DNA of 64,000 nucleotides from Stratiolaelaps scimitus (GCA_019614645.1 JABWDB010000048.1:364001-428000); one strand, 5' to 3'. Positions 1 to 12,041 are shown, counted from the first letter of the stretch. Numbers and translations: made by a program. Notes: generated by a model not told the origin, from the letters alone.

Positions 1-1130
1 ATAGCCGCCCGAAAAAGCCACTGCATCGACGGGGTAAATTACAGCGAAGTTTCGTAGACAAAGCACAGGTTGGTGTTGGTTTATTAGCGGACCTGCAGTG
101 AAACTCAACCGTTGTACATTTCTCAAAGTGGACACCAAAAAATCATGAAAATCCACCGGCTATTTTTGTCTATCTTCTTACCTATATAAACGCAAACCTC
201 ATACTATCCTACCAGCGTGCTACTCAACGGGGAGCGCAAAACTTTGCAGTGTCGAAATGCTGTGTCAAGGGAAGCTACCGAATCCATGTTACATGTGAAG
301 GACATCTTTCTGCGGGCCCCTTGCTCGTCTGGTGTGAGCGCGATTTCATTTGTTTGGCCTTAATCCATTTCCATGATCATGTTTGTTGTTTCGTATGAGA
401 GGTGAGTGTTGATATATGATAGTTGATATATATATATATATATTTTTTTCTTTTTTATAACAAATATCTAATAAAAAAAAATATTTTTTTATAATAAATA
501 TAATAAAGAATATTTGATATATATATATATGTATATATTTTATATGCATATGTTTACGGTTCCCTGCGATCGCCACCCACCCGCGTTATTGTTACAGTTC
601 TGTTCGTGTTAGCACTGGCCACGCCGGAATCGTTGTTCTATCCTTGAAACGGTCGTCACCCTTTGCATGGTTGGCTGCTACCACCGTACCACAAGCAATG
701 AGGTAGGAAAAGAAAGTTTGTATAGAAGACATCATATGCAACCACCTCCACCAAGGTATGTTCACTACTTACATTTTGGAATATCCTTTTTCTTGTTTAT
801 TAATTAGAAAATATGCTCTATAGGTGTTCAGGTCATGTTGATATACGTAGATTCGCAGTGCTATATAGAGACATGTGAAATATTTCTCAGGCAAAACAGC
901 GCTTGCCATGCCGGATTGATGTCAAACGAGTTTGATTCTAATATGCCTTCCAGGCATCATACAGTTGTGAACTTTTCTTGAGTGCGTTAGAATGCATCAT
1001 CTGTAAGCATCTGCTTAACAACAATTGTTCCTTGTTCGATACCGTACTGTTATCTGTTTATATCATAGTCACTCGAGGCTTCCTTTTCTAAGGTTATATG
1101 TGTATATATATTCACATTGAGATTCATATC
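1..1130. other. No recognised gene; AT-rich
   Basis: (TA)n at 425-443 and A/T homopolymers to about 545; nothing else seen. Confidence 0.55.
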
Positions 1131-1136
1131 CACAAC

Positions 1137-1225
1137 AGAGGCCGCAGGTTCGAGCCCTGCTTCGTGACATATAAAGGAGCTTAAGTATTGTACAAGTGCA
1201 GCTCCTTTAATAAACCAATAAACCT
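1137..1225 (+). mobile_element. Family A SINE, 5'-truncated
   Basis: Begins just before box B (GGTTCGAGCCC) and runs to the AATAAACC tail. Confidence 0.8.
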
Positions 1226-1620
1226 TAAACCCTTACATTGCAATTTGGTGATGTAGCTGGAGTTTTACAATGCTCACCCATCTATATTTGAACTGGTCTT
1301 ATGCCGATACCAGACGCCCCGCGAGCATCACCAGGTGTCTGTGCAATCACCATTCGCTGGGGCTGGGGCTGTCGACCACATTCGTCGGACCCGATCAACA
1401 AACACTGGAAGTCCCTCGGCTCGTCGACGATAAAGAACTCGACGGGTATTTATATCTAAGGCAGAGAATAAGCGGCTTACAGCACAACGACATCGCCAGC
1501 CGATGATGAAACGTAAGGTCGGCGCCGTTTTTATTCGGTGCCTTTTTGGTGCCGGCGGTAGAGTGCGATTTTCCATCTTGTTGAACGACCAGATATCCCA
1601 TTGATGATGGGGCTGGTGGT

Positions 1621-1768
1621 AAAGGTAGAGGTAAAGGTTTTATTCGTTTATTAAAGGAGCTGCAATTTTACAATGCTTAAGCTCTCTTATATGTCACGCG
1701 GCGGGGCTCGAACCTGCGACCTCTGGCTTCCGATAACCAGAGACTTAGCCGTCCAAGCCACCGCGCTG
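1621..1768 (-). mobile_element. Family A SINE, near full length
   Basis: Read on the minus strand: CGCGGTGGCTTGGACGGCTAAG head, intact box B, full tail with TTTACC repeats at about 1621-1640. Confidence 0.85.
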
Positions 1769-1814
1769 GTGGTGAGTGATCGTTTTTGATTGCCAGACAG
1801 AAGCCGAGTACAGT

Positions 1815-1860
1815 TTGCGTTCAAGTCGCGCCAAGCGCCGAGAATCTTTGGATTTTTTTA
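1815..1860 (+). mobile_element. Family F SINE fragment
   Basis: Shares GCCGAGAATCTTTGGA with the reverse strand of the full F copy at 27976-28227. Confidence 0.5.
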
Positions 1861-1965
1861 CCATCGTTCTTCATCGATGGGTACGACGTGTCAGGTAGGA
1901 TACGGTTGAAAGGGACCGCAGAGGTGGCGCCGACGTGGCCTCGTAATTATACCTAAAAGATTAAG

Positions 1966-1987
1966 AATCGAGCGAGCGAGCGAGCTA
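1966..1987. repeat. (GAGC)n short tandem repeat
   Basis: Four to five GAGC units. Confidence 0.8.
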
Positions 1988-2220
1988 GCTCAATAAGTTG
2001 GGGCACGCGTAGGCTGCTACAGGAGAAGGCCACGCGCACCCGCGTTTCGACAGAAGCAAGTCAAGTTTTGGCTGGACATATATATGTGTATATATGTATC
2101 GATAATGGGTACGTAATTACGATCACTTTACTTATCCTAAGTGCGAGTAGGAGCCAACACGGAAGCCACAGTAGTCATCGGCTATAGAACACTAGTCGGA
2201 GCAGTTACACACCTTCCCTA

Positions 2221-2425
2221 GAGATCGAAGTACTGCTAAGCGTAAAGCCGACTCTAGGGAAGAGATAGACTCTCAGCAGAGGATGGTGGTTTTAGCAGGC
2301 AGAGGAGTTTTGCCATCCACGTCAAGCCTCCCTGTACGGAATCGGCTCACTTTCACGGAGATTGGAAGGTGTCTTTGGTGGGTGTTCGTGCGTTTGAAGA
2401 AAATGTCCTCTTCTCAAAAAAAAAC
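2221..2425 (+). mobile_element. Family D repeat
   Basis: Shares GCGTAAAGCCGA, CTCTCAGCAGAG, GGTGGTTTTAGCAGG, GTCCACGTCA-like and GAAAATGTCCTCTTCT blocks with 10855-11055 and 29195-29575. It ends in an A-run, suggesting a retroposed, A-tailed element. Confidence 0.65.
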
Positions 2426-3970
2426 TTGAGAGTCTCTAACGAAGCTACGAGAGAGGTCAATATGAACAATGGACCGGTAGTCCGATACCTCGCAGGTCAC
2501 AGGCTCCAACGCGGCCTCTACGAGGTACGGATTCTTCTCCCTGCAGTTCAGATCTGTCCCAGACTGTTTGTGTTGACCGGCAAGAGATACAGAAGCCACT
2601 AAGGGTGCTTTGCAGAAATAGCGCCTGTACTAACACGAGCACGCCGACAAATATCAGTCCCAACATAGACAATGTTTGGAGTTAAATTAATATTGAGCAA
2701 TTTAAATCAAATTCAATAACTTTTTTATTCAATTAGAGAAAATATAGTGACGTGTATATAGGGCCACGTGCATAAGCAAACGTGGGAATTTCGATGAGAA
2801 TAAATCGTTGATTCATTATTTTGTGGACACGTCCATTACCACTCCGCTTAATAGTATTCTAAACATCCAAACACTTGCTTGTACAGACGTCGTTTATTTT
2901 ATTTTTATTTTCCGGCAGTATTTTCTAAACAATGACAAGTCCCCCTTGCTTCGGTAATCCTTCTAATGATGTGAGAGAGATGCTGTCAGCGGGATTGGCC
3001 CCGTATAAGCGCTAGAAAAGCTTGAAAAGCTTAAACTGTATATCTCGAGTCAACAAATATCCCTATGCAGGAGGGGCGACTACGCCTTAGAGGAGAATAA
3101 CTGCTCAGGAACCACAGGACCTGAGCAATGTTTGAACGTAAAAATCGGGGCGGTTGACTGTGAAGCATTGTACAGTAGTGTTGTACATCTGAGTGGCGAC
3201 CTCGATCGCCTTCGCGATATGAGTGAATCCCGTTATGGTATTATGAAGCTTGTTTTTTCGAAGGCAGGGAATCTTATGAGGCCGATAGCCCTAACTAAGG
3301 CCGTGCGCATTGTGAGTCCGCCAATCCGTACCGATCCCGCAAAATGAATCTCGATGACGTCTTGCGAGGCATTTATTGCATATTTGTAACAAAATAGAGC
3401 CATAATTGATTCATAACTACAAAATCCGAATCTACGAAGGCCTGCGAAATAGAACCCGAACCATATGAGAGGGATATATTTAAACAGCGCGAGCTACCAA
3501 CAGTAGAAAAACTCGCAGACACGAGGACCCTAAGATACGCCCGAACAACACTGTATATAAGACCGCCCCCCCGGCAGCCACTTGACCACACGGGCACGCC
3601 CTTCGACTTCATGGACGTGTGAACGGGATGACGGCCACCCTGGGCATTGTTTATGGGATAAGGCACGATCTTCGTATTATTATTACAGAGGCAGCGACGT
3701 CGTTGGTTTCTTCGCTGACATCGTTGAGCTGTTGGGCAACTTGGTACAGGGGGAGCCAACGGATCCGCAAAGCTGGACAAGGATAGGATTCACTTGACAG
3801 AGCCACGCTGTCCACACGCTAAGACCACGGGCTGACGATGGTAAGGAAACGCCGTTGTCCCGCTGCACCACGAGCCCGACAAACAACATGGGGTTTTCAG
3901 CTTTCCCCGAAGGCGCTAGGTCTAAGCAAGGGTCCGCGGCTCGACTAGTCGATTATGAGTATAGCTACTG
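2426..3970. other. No recognised gene
   Basis: AT-rich in the first part. An open frame without ATG at 3410-3622 (+) and a 135-codon frame at 3373-3780 (-) overlap and carry no recognisable domain. Confidence 0.5.
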
Positions 3971-4126
3971 TCAGCGCGGTGGTGGCTTGGACGGCTGAAT
4001 TGTCTCTGGCTGTAAAAAGCCAGAGGACGCAGGTTCGAATCCCGTTGCATGACATATGGGAGAACCTAAGCATTATATGCGGTTCCTTTAATAAAGCAAT
4101 AAAGCTTTACCTTTACCTTTTACCTT
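3971..4126 (+). mobile_element. Family A SINE, full length
   Basis: CAGCGCGGTGG head, box B GGTTCGAATCCC (canonical), AATAAAGCAATAAAG and three TTTACC units. Confidence 0.85.
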
Positions 4127-4625
4127 CTACGTGTCCACGATACTTTAATAGAAACAATTGTGGTATCCGATTGACATAGGGTCGCTGAGTGTCCGCCTGA
4201 CCCACCAGCGCGACTATAGTGTTCCGCAGGTGGTCATAGCGAGCAGCACACTTTGATGCACAAATTTTACGAATGCTACAGATGACATCGAATTCGAAGC
4301 AACTACAGCCGGCGCTTGAGGCGTTATTAGGCTATTGCTCGATCACTGTAATGATCCCCTGGTGAACGATGTGTAGGTCTCCTTGTGGCTGTGGTCTAGG
4401 CGGGAATCGCTTGTGGCCTTATTCTCGTGATGGTCTAAGCTGGAACGTCGGTAGTTGTTAGGGACACAGCTTGAATAAATAGAGCGGATATTGCCGATTC
4501 GAATGCATTCGTACCTAAGTCAAATAGCATTAAATGCTCTTTAGGTAACAAACCTAGCTCGTGTGGCCTCACACCGGTATGGATTTCGGAAACATTTACA
4601 ATAGCACATTTACCACCGTCTGTGC

Positions 4626-4768
4626 CGTGGGTGGTGGTTGGACGGTGGCTATGCAATCGGTGGCTATGGAAAAAAAAAACGGGTGCCGCAGGTTCAAGTT
4701 GTCCCGTGACATGATGACATATCCAGACAATATAAGCATAATAAAAATTGCAGTTTTTTAAGAAACCC
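4626..4768 (+). mobile_element. Family A SINE, degenerate
   Basis: Head partly duplicated (GGTGGCTATG twice), an A-run in the anticodon region, box B GGTTCAAG, and a weak tail. Confidence 0.6.
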
Positions 4769-5118
4769 TTACATTCACTCCTCTATAATACGTCTGCCTC
4801 AGAGTAGGTCGTGGCCAAAACCTTTTTGCACCTTTTAATTTCAAATCAGATTCAATTTGCTGCCATCAGGCATTCACTTCAGGTAGGAGATGCACCCCTC
4901 CCCTCTGTGCAGCTGTGTGCACTAACTTGGCGGCCAAGAAAGACGGTATTGGATTTCGATCATCAGACAATGTGGCTCTGAATGTCTACACGGCTGATGC
5001 AGGCGAGGAGAGCCTGAACGGGCTCTACCTGTACATGTACAAAGAGATGATGGCGATTCTGGCAATGCCACATGGTCGTGCCTGACACAGGTCGCTTGCT
5101 TTACGATGCGCATCTATT

Positions 5119-5205
5119 CGTCATGTCGCGGGACTCGAACCTGCGTCCTCCGGGCTTTCTACAGCCGGAGACTTCTTAGCCATCGTCCAAGCCACTTCGT
5201 TGACA
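5119..5205 (-). mobile_element. Family A SINE, head only
   Basis: Box B (GGTTCGAGTCCC) and the anticodon-arm stem are intact on the minus strand. The tail is missing. Confidence 0.75.
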
Positions 5206-5228
5206 GGTAGCTGGGTGAAGCTACTTAC

Positions 5229-5339
5229 AGTATCTGTTGGGTTAACGAAGCCATTCGGGGCAATCTGAAATCCTTCAACAGGGGTATGTCGATCAATTCC
5301 AGATGGAACTATCGTGCAGGATAGACAGTCGTAGTTTTC
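5229..5339 (-). CDS. Candidate 37-codon exon of unknown family
   Basis: Minus strand. Bounded by an acceptor-like CTTTCAG and a consensus GTAAGT donor, 111 nt, phase 0 at both ends. Peptide: ENYDCLSCTIVPSG then IDRHTPVEGFQIAPNGFVNPTDT. It sits in the longest open frame of the window (5121-5690, 189 codons), which continues through the SINE head. I do not recognise the family. Chance remains likely because no partner exon was found. Confidence 0.25.
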
Positions 5340-5708
5340 CTGAAAGGAAGTATTACTCATTGTGGTAATATAATATATATTAATAATTAGTGACACAATT
5401 GGGGCCAAGGTGTCAGTCCAAGATCCGTCGTGGTCCCGAGGGACGCTATGGCATTGCGTGTTTGCACAGCGAGGAAAAGACGCTGAACAAAGGACGAGAA
5501 GGATGGAACCTGCGCGTTTGTCCCTGGGGACATGGACCGGTGTGTGGCAGATCTCTTCGAGGATATTGGGAGGAACCGGGCTGCCTAAGGTTTCGAAGGC
5601 AGAGGGAAAAAGCGGGGTTGCCTGGAAGGCGGCGTACTCCGCACGGGATACCGCGTAACCGGGGGGGGGTAGTTGCACAGTGATTGACATAAGGAGGTGC
5701 CGGAGTAT

Positions 5709-5760
5709 GGTAAAGGTTTATTGGTTTATTGAAGGAACTGCAATGTTTACAATGCGTATG
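5709..5760 (-). mobile_element. Family A SINE tail fragment
   Basis: Only the tail (AATAAACCAATAAACC on the minus strand) and part of the hairpin. Confidence 0.65.
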
Positions 5761-6585
5761 GTACTTTTGCTATATGTATCGGCATTGTAGTTATGCCGCT
5801 CGAGGCGGATGACCACTATTTCCTCATGCTCAATGCGATGTAAGCCCTACAAAAAACGATGATCGTGAAGGGATAAAAACGAGGTGGATGAAGTAGTCAT
5901 TATAGTGGTCGATTTTGTCAGCTTTGACCGATTCTTTCCCGTGGAAACTGTGGCTGGACGTGCGTGACGAGAGTCATACGAGAGTGTCCAAAGGTGCTGA
6001 GCTCCTCCTGAAAAAGGTCCTGGGCCCGTTCAAACGGTGTTGTCCTTATCGGAGCTTGATGATCACCGCCACAGGTCATTCCATGGAGCAGTTTTCCGTA
6101 ACGATATAGTCCTTGGACAGTAACCGGTTTATCATACTCGCATATATATTATGGTTACAATGTAACGAAATCTCTCTTATCATAGTAACAGAACTGTTTC
6201 GACCTCGATGGGCGGTCAATTTCTAGGATTCGAGCGTCCCGCATCTCCCATCCGCTGGGACTTCCTTCGGCAGCCGTTTGCGGTGGACTTTCAAATAAAA
6301 ATGACCCCCCCAGCAAGTGAACATTAGGAGAAAGTTGGACGCTGATTGCTGGTTCGAACCTGGTTCGATGTTGGGACCTTTTTCAAAGAAATAAAGAAAC
6401 TACTGTCATATTGCCGTATCGTTGTGCCGTTATACGTGTACGGCTGTCGGAGGCCGTTAGATATCTTTCATATCGGTGTGGATAGATAGAGATGGGTAGC
6501 ACAGAGGATTCAATGTCTATATTTTTCGAATTTCCACAGGTGCCTGACCCCTCGATAGCTTAGAAGTCGTAGACATATCATTTTT
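5761..6585. other. No recognised gene or repeat
   Basis: Mixed-composition unique-looking DNA; short frames only. Confidence 0.5.
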
Positions 6586-6598
6586 GCTATTGCGTTGT

Positions 6599-6759
6599 CT
6601 TTTTTCTTTTTTTTTTAAGATGCTGAAGGTAAATCCTGCATGGACACTAGGCCTCACGCTAAGGCATTCGCCTGGTAGTGTCCTACCCTTACTGTCTAAA
6701 CCCAGAACCGATTTTGACTTGGGGCACTGACCGGGACTGTCAAAGTATTTCTTCAGTCA
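6599..6759 (-). mobile_element. Family C retroposon with TSD
   Basis: T-run at the left end (A-tail on minus), then AAATCCTGCATGGACAC...GGCCTCACGCTAAGGCATTCGCCTGG and CCCAGAACCGATTTTGACTT. A perfect 13-bp TSD, GCTATTGCGTTGT, lies at 6586-6598 and 6760-6772. Confidence 0.85.
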
Positions 6760-7352
6760 GCTATTGCGTTGTGTCTCAAAGCCATGCCAGCCAGTAGACA
6801 CAGTAAAAAAGAGAGTGTCCAGGTTAGACAACGCCTTGCATGCAATGGTACAAAAAGGCAGTCCTACGAACACATCATATCATTGTCATATTACAACCAG
6901 GAGGCATGTTGCACATGTAAAGAACACATTGCACACTGTCTTGTGTATGGGCGAACGGGATGAGAGCTGTTTGGTTGAGATTCATGATTGACCACCTAGA
7001 GAGCATTCTGTGTATGCGAATTTAACACCAATGACCAAAAGATCCACGATCACCCTCGGTGATTACTGAGTTGGCCAACAATTTCCAATTTGACGGAAGC
7101 CTAGAGCCTACACGGACAATGTTTGTTATTTTCATTTACAATTATCGGAGGTACGATAAACTAGATAATCTACATAGGCTACGCCGAGTAAACTACCAAA
7201 GAAAAAGCTATCCAAGTGCCTTAAGTAACCGTCACCGTACGGTACAACCTGCATTTACAAGTGAATAAATCCAATATTACCGCAGCTAATTATCCGATCG
7301 AGAAGCCGTCCCACAAGGTCAGCTATTTCCCGCGGATCTAACTTTGTTGCGC

Positions 7353-7381
<29 letters not shown>
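7353..7381. repeat. (TA)n microsatellite
   Basis: About 29 bp. Confidence 0.95.
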
Positions 7382-7383
<2 letters not shown>

Positions 7384-7984
7384 TCGCGACAGTGTAGCGA
7401 TCAAGAGAACAAAAAGTAACTAATAGGCTATGAGGTACACGAACGCTTGTCGATCGGCTAAAGGGTACCACGGGCAGTTATTCTCTATCCAATTGTACTC
7501 AACTCTAATACCACAGCAGAAAATATCGTCATCTCGGCCAAAAGCCGGCGGTATAACAATTGCTTGGACACTTTCCTCTGTCGGGCAATGTCTACGTGCA
7601 CCAGCTGCAAATGTACTTGTATCGTTGGCCGGGACACAAATATGAGCGAGGCGAAGTGCGGCTACGAAAGTCTGACGGCAGAAGATAGAAGAACCACGAT
7701 CCGATTCAAAGAACTCGTTCCGAAAAAGTTCCCGTCACCTCACTAACTAACTAACGAACAGCAAACACAGAGCAACGCCTTGGCTTCACGCCGATGTCCT
7801 AACGAGGCCCAAAGCATGGTTGGTAAAAAGGCAACAGCTTGCCCAAAGCTGCGAAATTGCCCGCGGCAATACATTGTCGACGGTGCGGCAGACACGGGGT
7901 GCGAGGAAGGACGAGGTTGTGAATAGGTTTGAAGGCTCTATAGACAAGTCCATGACGAGGATTGCGTTTTGCGTCCTTCTCACC

Positions 7985-8012
<28 letters not shown>
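7985..8012. repeat. (TA)n microsatellite
   Basis: About 28 bp. Confidence 0.95.
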
Positions 8013-8017
<5 letters not shown>

Positions 8018-8294
8018 GTGAGAAATGTTTTTTCGTCGTCAATCTATTTGCGGGGGGGGGGTATGCTCCCAGCTGAATATAGGCGTGTCGCTGCAATATT
8101 TGCTGTAACAAAAATGGCTAGGTTATGCCATGTATTTCACAAGAACCTTTTTCCTTCACAGCGACGCAGCGTTGGCTGAACTCGAAACGCTCCATTCAAG
8201 GCTGACATGTCAAGACGAATTTGCTAGCCACGTTGGCGGTCGATTGGCGCCGAACAATCCTCGAAGGAAAGTGTGACTCGCGCCTGCGGCTGCA

Positions 8295-8636
8295 GTGACA
8301 ATCTCAGCGGCAATCACATTTCACCCGAAGCGAGTTCGTCCCGGTCGGCAACCTCCCCTTCGACGTATCGTCCTTTTCGTCGGCGTGGATATGTCTCAAA
8401 AGTCAGGACAGAGCGACAAAAGTGCCCAGCCTTCTTCTATGTCAGGCTTAAAAGTGCCGCTGGTGCCGACGAGGCAAAACCTGCACACCTTCCATTTCAC
8501 TCTCGAGATTCGCCGGGAACGTCTCACCGCGATTGAGCTTGTCCTCCACCTGCAATCGCTCCACAGGCGTCCGACGAGCACAACTTTGCTGAGCGTGACC
8601 GTCTATGGGCTTTACAGGAAAGGCGCTTGTGGCTAG
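8295..8636 (+). CDS. Weak candidate coding exon; TGF-beta propeptide-like pattern
   Basis: 113-codon open frame in GC-richer DNA. The end, HTFHFTLEIRRERLTAIELV then LHLQ...LLSVTVYGLYRKG, resembles the spacing of a TGF-beta/BMP propeptide (F-x-L...L-x-A-E-L-x-L...V-x-V-Y). No furin site, cystine-knot domain or clear splice sites were found nearby, and a shadow frame overlaps. This may be coincidence. Confidence 0.2.
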   Translation: MTISAAITFHPKRVRPGRQPPLRRIVLFVGVDMSQKSGQSDKSAQPSSMSGLKVPLVPTRQNLHTFHFTLEIRRERLTAIELVLHLQSLHRRPTSTTLLSVTVYGLYRKGACG

Positions 8637-8664
8637 TCATCGTATAAAATACAAGTTACTCCTT

Positions 8665-8683
8665 AGAGAGAGAGAGAGAGAGA
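8665..8683. repeat. (GA)n microsatellite
   Basis: About 19 bp. Confidence 0.9.
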
Positions 8684-9600
8684 AGGCTGAACAGAGCGAA
8701 ACATTTGGTCCAAAATATATAGCGCATATATAGAAGAACTACACTTCGAAAACCCTGGTCATAGCGTTTTTATCCGCGCGGAGCTGGGGTAAGGACAAAT
8801 TGCGAGATAGAAAATTTGTTGCCAGATCTATACGGCGAATATTGTCACTAGCCTCTCTCGGTCGATGCTTTCATGAAGGGCCTTAACAAAGAGGGAGTGC
8901 CTTAACGTCGCCCGGGCCGGTTCTCCTTTGGGGCCTGTACATACCCGAACACGACGAGGTTTGCGATAAATCCCGGCTCGGCCTGAGGACCTCTCTCTCG
9001 AAGTTGAAGTTGCCGAACGAACGGTCCGTCCGGATGGTCGAAGAAGGAGCGAATGAACACTCTGTTATTACAATGGCGTCTGTGCATCGACAGCTGCTGC
9101 CAAACTCGTTTACCGACATCGTCTCTCCGAGTGTTTAAGGGGTTCGGTCAGATCGGCCGAGACTATGCCATTGTCGCTATTCGACCACTCCCGAGGCGAC
9201 ATCAGCCTTCGGCAAGGCAGCAACCGACGCCGGTTGGCAGGAACACCAAGCCCTACAATCGCACAGATAAACCCAATGGGCATTGTCCTTTATAATAGAA
9301 CATTTGGGGACTGATGGTGGCCATTCGTTCTACATAACCGTCATCGGATTGTACTTACTCCGAAGACGATAGTCAGCCTCTTTTGATCGAGGGATATGCA
9401 GGTGATGTTTACTTGGATCAAGTGTCTTCTTCTAGACGTACAGTGTGATACAAGTTAGGTGAATCTTATCTATTTCTACCTTAGCGAGGTTTGGTGCCGT
9501 TGACAAGCGTGCATTCGCATGCATCGAATTGCATCTCTCTGGGCTAATACTGAAATATATGTTCAACGCTACAATGGAGATTCGTACTAGATCTCTCAAG
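8684..9600. other. No confident gene; overlapping open frames near 8890-9140
   Basis: Open frames lie on both strands: 78 codons at 8883-9119 (-) and an ATG-less + frame at about 8886-9139. Neither shows a domain I recognise. Confidence 0.4.
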
Positions 9601-9603
9601 CCC

Positions 9604-9796
9604 AGGTGGACTGGTGGTGCATTCCTCTGCACCCGCCTCGCAAACGGAGGTGTACCACCTAGGTACACAGGTTTGATCCCCACCGTTGCACATTTACATT
9701 TAGGGGAGTCCGTCTTACGAAGCAATGCCGAAAGCAATTGCTCCGTGGACGCTAGACGGTGCAAGCTGAGAGAGTCAGCCTGGAAAATCTATTTAC
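9604..9796 (+). mobile_element. Family B SINE, near full-length reference copy
   Basis: Defines the family: a GGTGGTGCATTC...GCAAACGGAGG head, box B (GGTTTGATCCCC), CACCGTTGCACATTTACATTT, GTCCGTCTTACGAAGCAATGCCGAAAGCA, and a 3' hairpin (CTGAGAGAGTCAG) followed by GGAAAATCTATTTA. The tail is TTTA-rich and not poly(A). Confidence 0.8.
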
Positions 9797-10810
9797 TTTG
9801 AATCTCGCAGGAATATACCGTCGAAATGTGTGGCCAACAAGAGCTGTGTGAATGAATTGTTTCCAAGAAAGGTCTCTCACGAGTTGCGCTGAGTCATAGC
9901 GCGTATATGAGGCCATGTGGCGAATGTGTGTTTCGCTTAAACTTTAAATGATGTCTGTACCTAAATGCGCCGCACGCGAGACGTTTTCGAGCAGGGTCTG
10001 ATAATTTATGGATTTTTGTCAGTGGTCTGTATTATTTGTATAGTTATGCTCCGTTATGACTGGTGTGGACGCTGCATCGCCCGCGTACGCATAGGAAGGC
10101 CTAGTGAATAATGTGGCCTGGTGAGAAATAAAATACTGGCCAAAAAAATTTCCCATGAAGTGAAATATTGAGAAATATAATTGAAATATAATAGATTGAG
10201 CTATAATGTGCTAATTCAAGACTTGAACAGTGATGACGGCTGTGTCTTGCGTCGTGGCCGGCGACCAGCCCGCCACATAGCGAGAACTTGTACGCCGATT
10301 TTTTGTGGGGGGTTTTTACGGGAATGCATAACGCACGTGCGTGTTGACGAGTCGTTCAACATGCATGTGTGCGACTAAAAAAACCAATGTATAAACCCTA
10401 TTACTAAAAACCTAACTAAGAAACCTCACTAAACCGTGTTTTTCCTTCTCCCCCTGATGGGTTGGAAAGCCAGAGCCATAACTTCGAGGGGGCTCTCTTT
10501 CTGGGGGTTACGCCTATACGCTCTTTACGTCGGGGGTAGCAAGCTAGAGGCGGCCAACGTGAGGATGTTCTGCTCACGAATCCAGCTCGCTATGGGAATT
10601 ACAATATGATACATTTGCTGCTATGTATATCCGTTGTGGCCGTTTTCGCATACGATGCTGAAGGCGAAATGGGCGTTATGGATAGAAACCACTTCAAATC
10701 CACGGGGCCCCACCGCCGTCCATAGGAACAACAACGAACAGCAACCGCGATATATCTTAGTTATACAAGAGAAGATACCCGTGTACCGCTTTGACGGTTG
10801 AAGGGTTAAC
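9797..10810. other. No recognised gene or repeat
   Basis: AT-rich to 10240, then mixed. The frame at 10181-10378 (+) shows no domain. Confidence 0.5.
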
Positions 10811-11055
10811 AGTGGCGAGGAATATACTGTTGAGTCTCGGGATAGCATTTAGTAGTAATGCCAAGCGTAAAGCCGAAACTAGTGGAGAGAGAGAGCCTCT
10901 CTGAAACCCAGGAAGGTGGTTTTAGCAGGTAGGGACGTCTTGTCATCGACGCCAACCCTGCATTGCATCGGGGCCCATCTTCGATAGAAATTCGAATGTC
11001 TCTAATGGTGTCCGTGTGCGTTTGAGGAAAATGTCCTCCTCTACGAAAACAAATC
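10811..11055 (+). mobile_element. Family D repeat
   Basis: Conserved blocks GCGTAAAGCCGA, GGTGGTTTTAGCAGGTAG and GTGCGTTTGAGGAAAATGTCC. The end is A-rich. Confidence 0.65.
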
Positions 11056-11408
11056 GCAATGAATGTATTTAGTAACCAGTATTTGATCTCAATTCTCGGA
11101 CAAAATAAATTTGCGGTAGAGATGACTTCAGAGGGCGGAGGCCTGGGCAGGGTTATTGGAAATCTGTCACGTGAATGCGACTCGTCTGAACACATGTGCT
11201 AGTATGGATTGATTACACTTTTGATTGCATCTGTGCTTAACCTAATCATTCGTTTGCAAGCATCGATATTGCCTTGGTAACATTAATTAATAGCAGTCAT
11301 TGCGGTCTTCGACACGTTCATTGTGACGCCTAGAGCCTGATATCGACAAGCAATGAACGAGATGAAACACGTAAAACGTGGAACGGATCCAGTTGCGATT
11401 GCTCCCTA

Positions 11409-11568
11409 TAAGGTTTTACTGGTTTATTAACCGAACTGTGGACTTTTACAATGCTTAAGAAGTTCCCTTGATACGGCAGCACGTCATGGGGATCGAACCT
11501 ACGACTTCCGGCATTTTATAGCCGGGAGACTACTTAACCACCGTTCAAGGCACCCTCCCGCGTTGACA
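11409..11568 (-). mobile_element. Family A SINE, diverged
   Basis: Box B (GGTTCGATCCCC), GCCGGAAGTC anticodon arm and a weakened tail on the minus strand. Confidence 0.75.
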
Positions 11569-11926
11569 TGTACATACAAGTGATGTATGTACAACGAAAA
11601 GGTGTGTTCACCTACTGAAGTTTACTAAGGGGAAAAAAAACGTGTAAGCCTAAATAGAGTACACAGTGATTCCGGAAGAGATATCACCGCATTCTTTGTT
11701 CAGCACCGTTCTTGTTAGTGTTTATTCAATTATAAAATTGGAGGACAATTGTACCCACTGAACGTAAAATACATCTAAGTACAGCTTCCTCGATATATCC
11801 TTAATAGAATATCCTTAAAGAAACAAGGAGGTCACACTTGCCCACCCCTCCCCGCCCGAAAGCGCAATTATCAAAATGTAAATTACAGCACCGTTTACCA
11901 GTACTCTTATTATTATTATTATATTA
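11569..11926. other. No gene; AT-rich with (ATT)n near 11911-11931
   Basis: Short ATT array leads into the TSD of the next element. Confidence 0.6.
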
Positions 11927-11939
11927 TTATTGAACCATT

Positions 11940-12041
11940 ATTCACGGTACTGCTTTCAAGGCTTCATAAGACGGACAACCCCTTGAAAATGCAAATGTGC
12001 AACGGTTGCTGGCTGTGGGTAAGCCAGGAAAATTTATTTAT
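11940..12041 (+). mobile_element. Family B SINE with inverted 5' segment and 13-bp TSD
   Basis: Left part (about 11945-12006) is the B body reversed; right part (about 12010-12041) is the B 3' end in + orientation with a TTTATTTA tail. The TSD TTATTGAACCATT is at 11927-11939 and 12042-12054. This is the classic result of twin priming. Confidence 0.85.

Larger units (their letters stand above)
6773..8200. other. No recognised gene; two (TA)n arrays
   Basis: Contains (TA)n at 7353-7381 and 7985-8012. Short frames at 7430-7746 show no domain. Confidence 0.5.

Noticed and set aside
1621..1768. tRNA-like sequences with good A and B boxes as functional tRNA genes
   Set aside because: About 33 related copies share a non-tRNA tail, and no acceptor stem can be paired; they are SINE heads.
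3410..3622. ATG-less + frame with protein-like look (YERDIFKQRELPTVEKLADT)
   Set aside because: No good acceptor upstream, no donor, no recognised domain, and a longer frame overlaps on the other strand.
10380..10440. Telomere-like CCTAA/AACC repeats
   Set aside because: Irregular AAACCT-like words without a constant unit.
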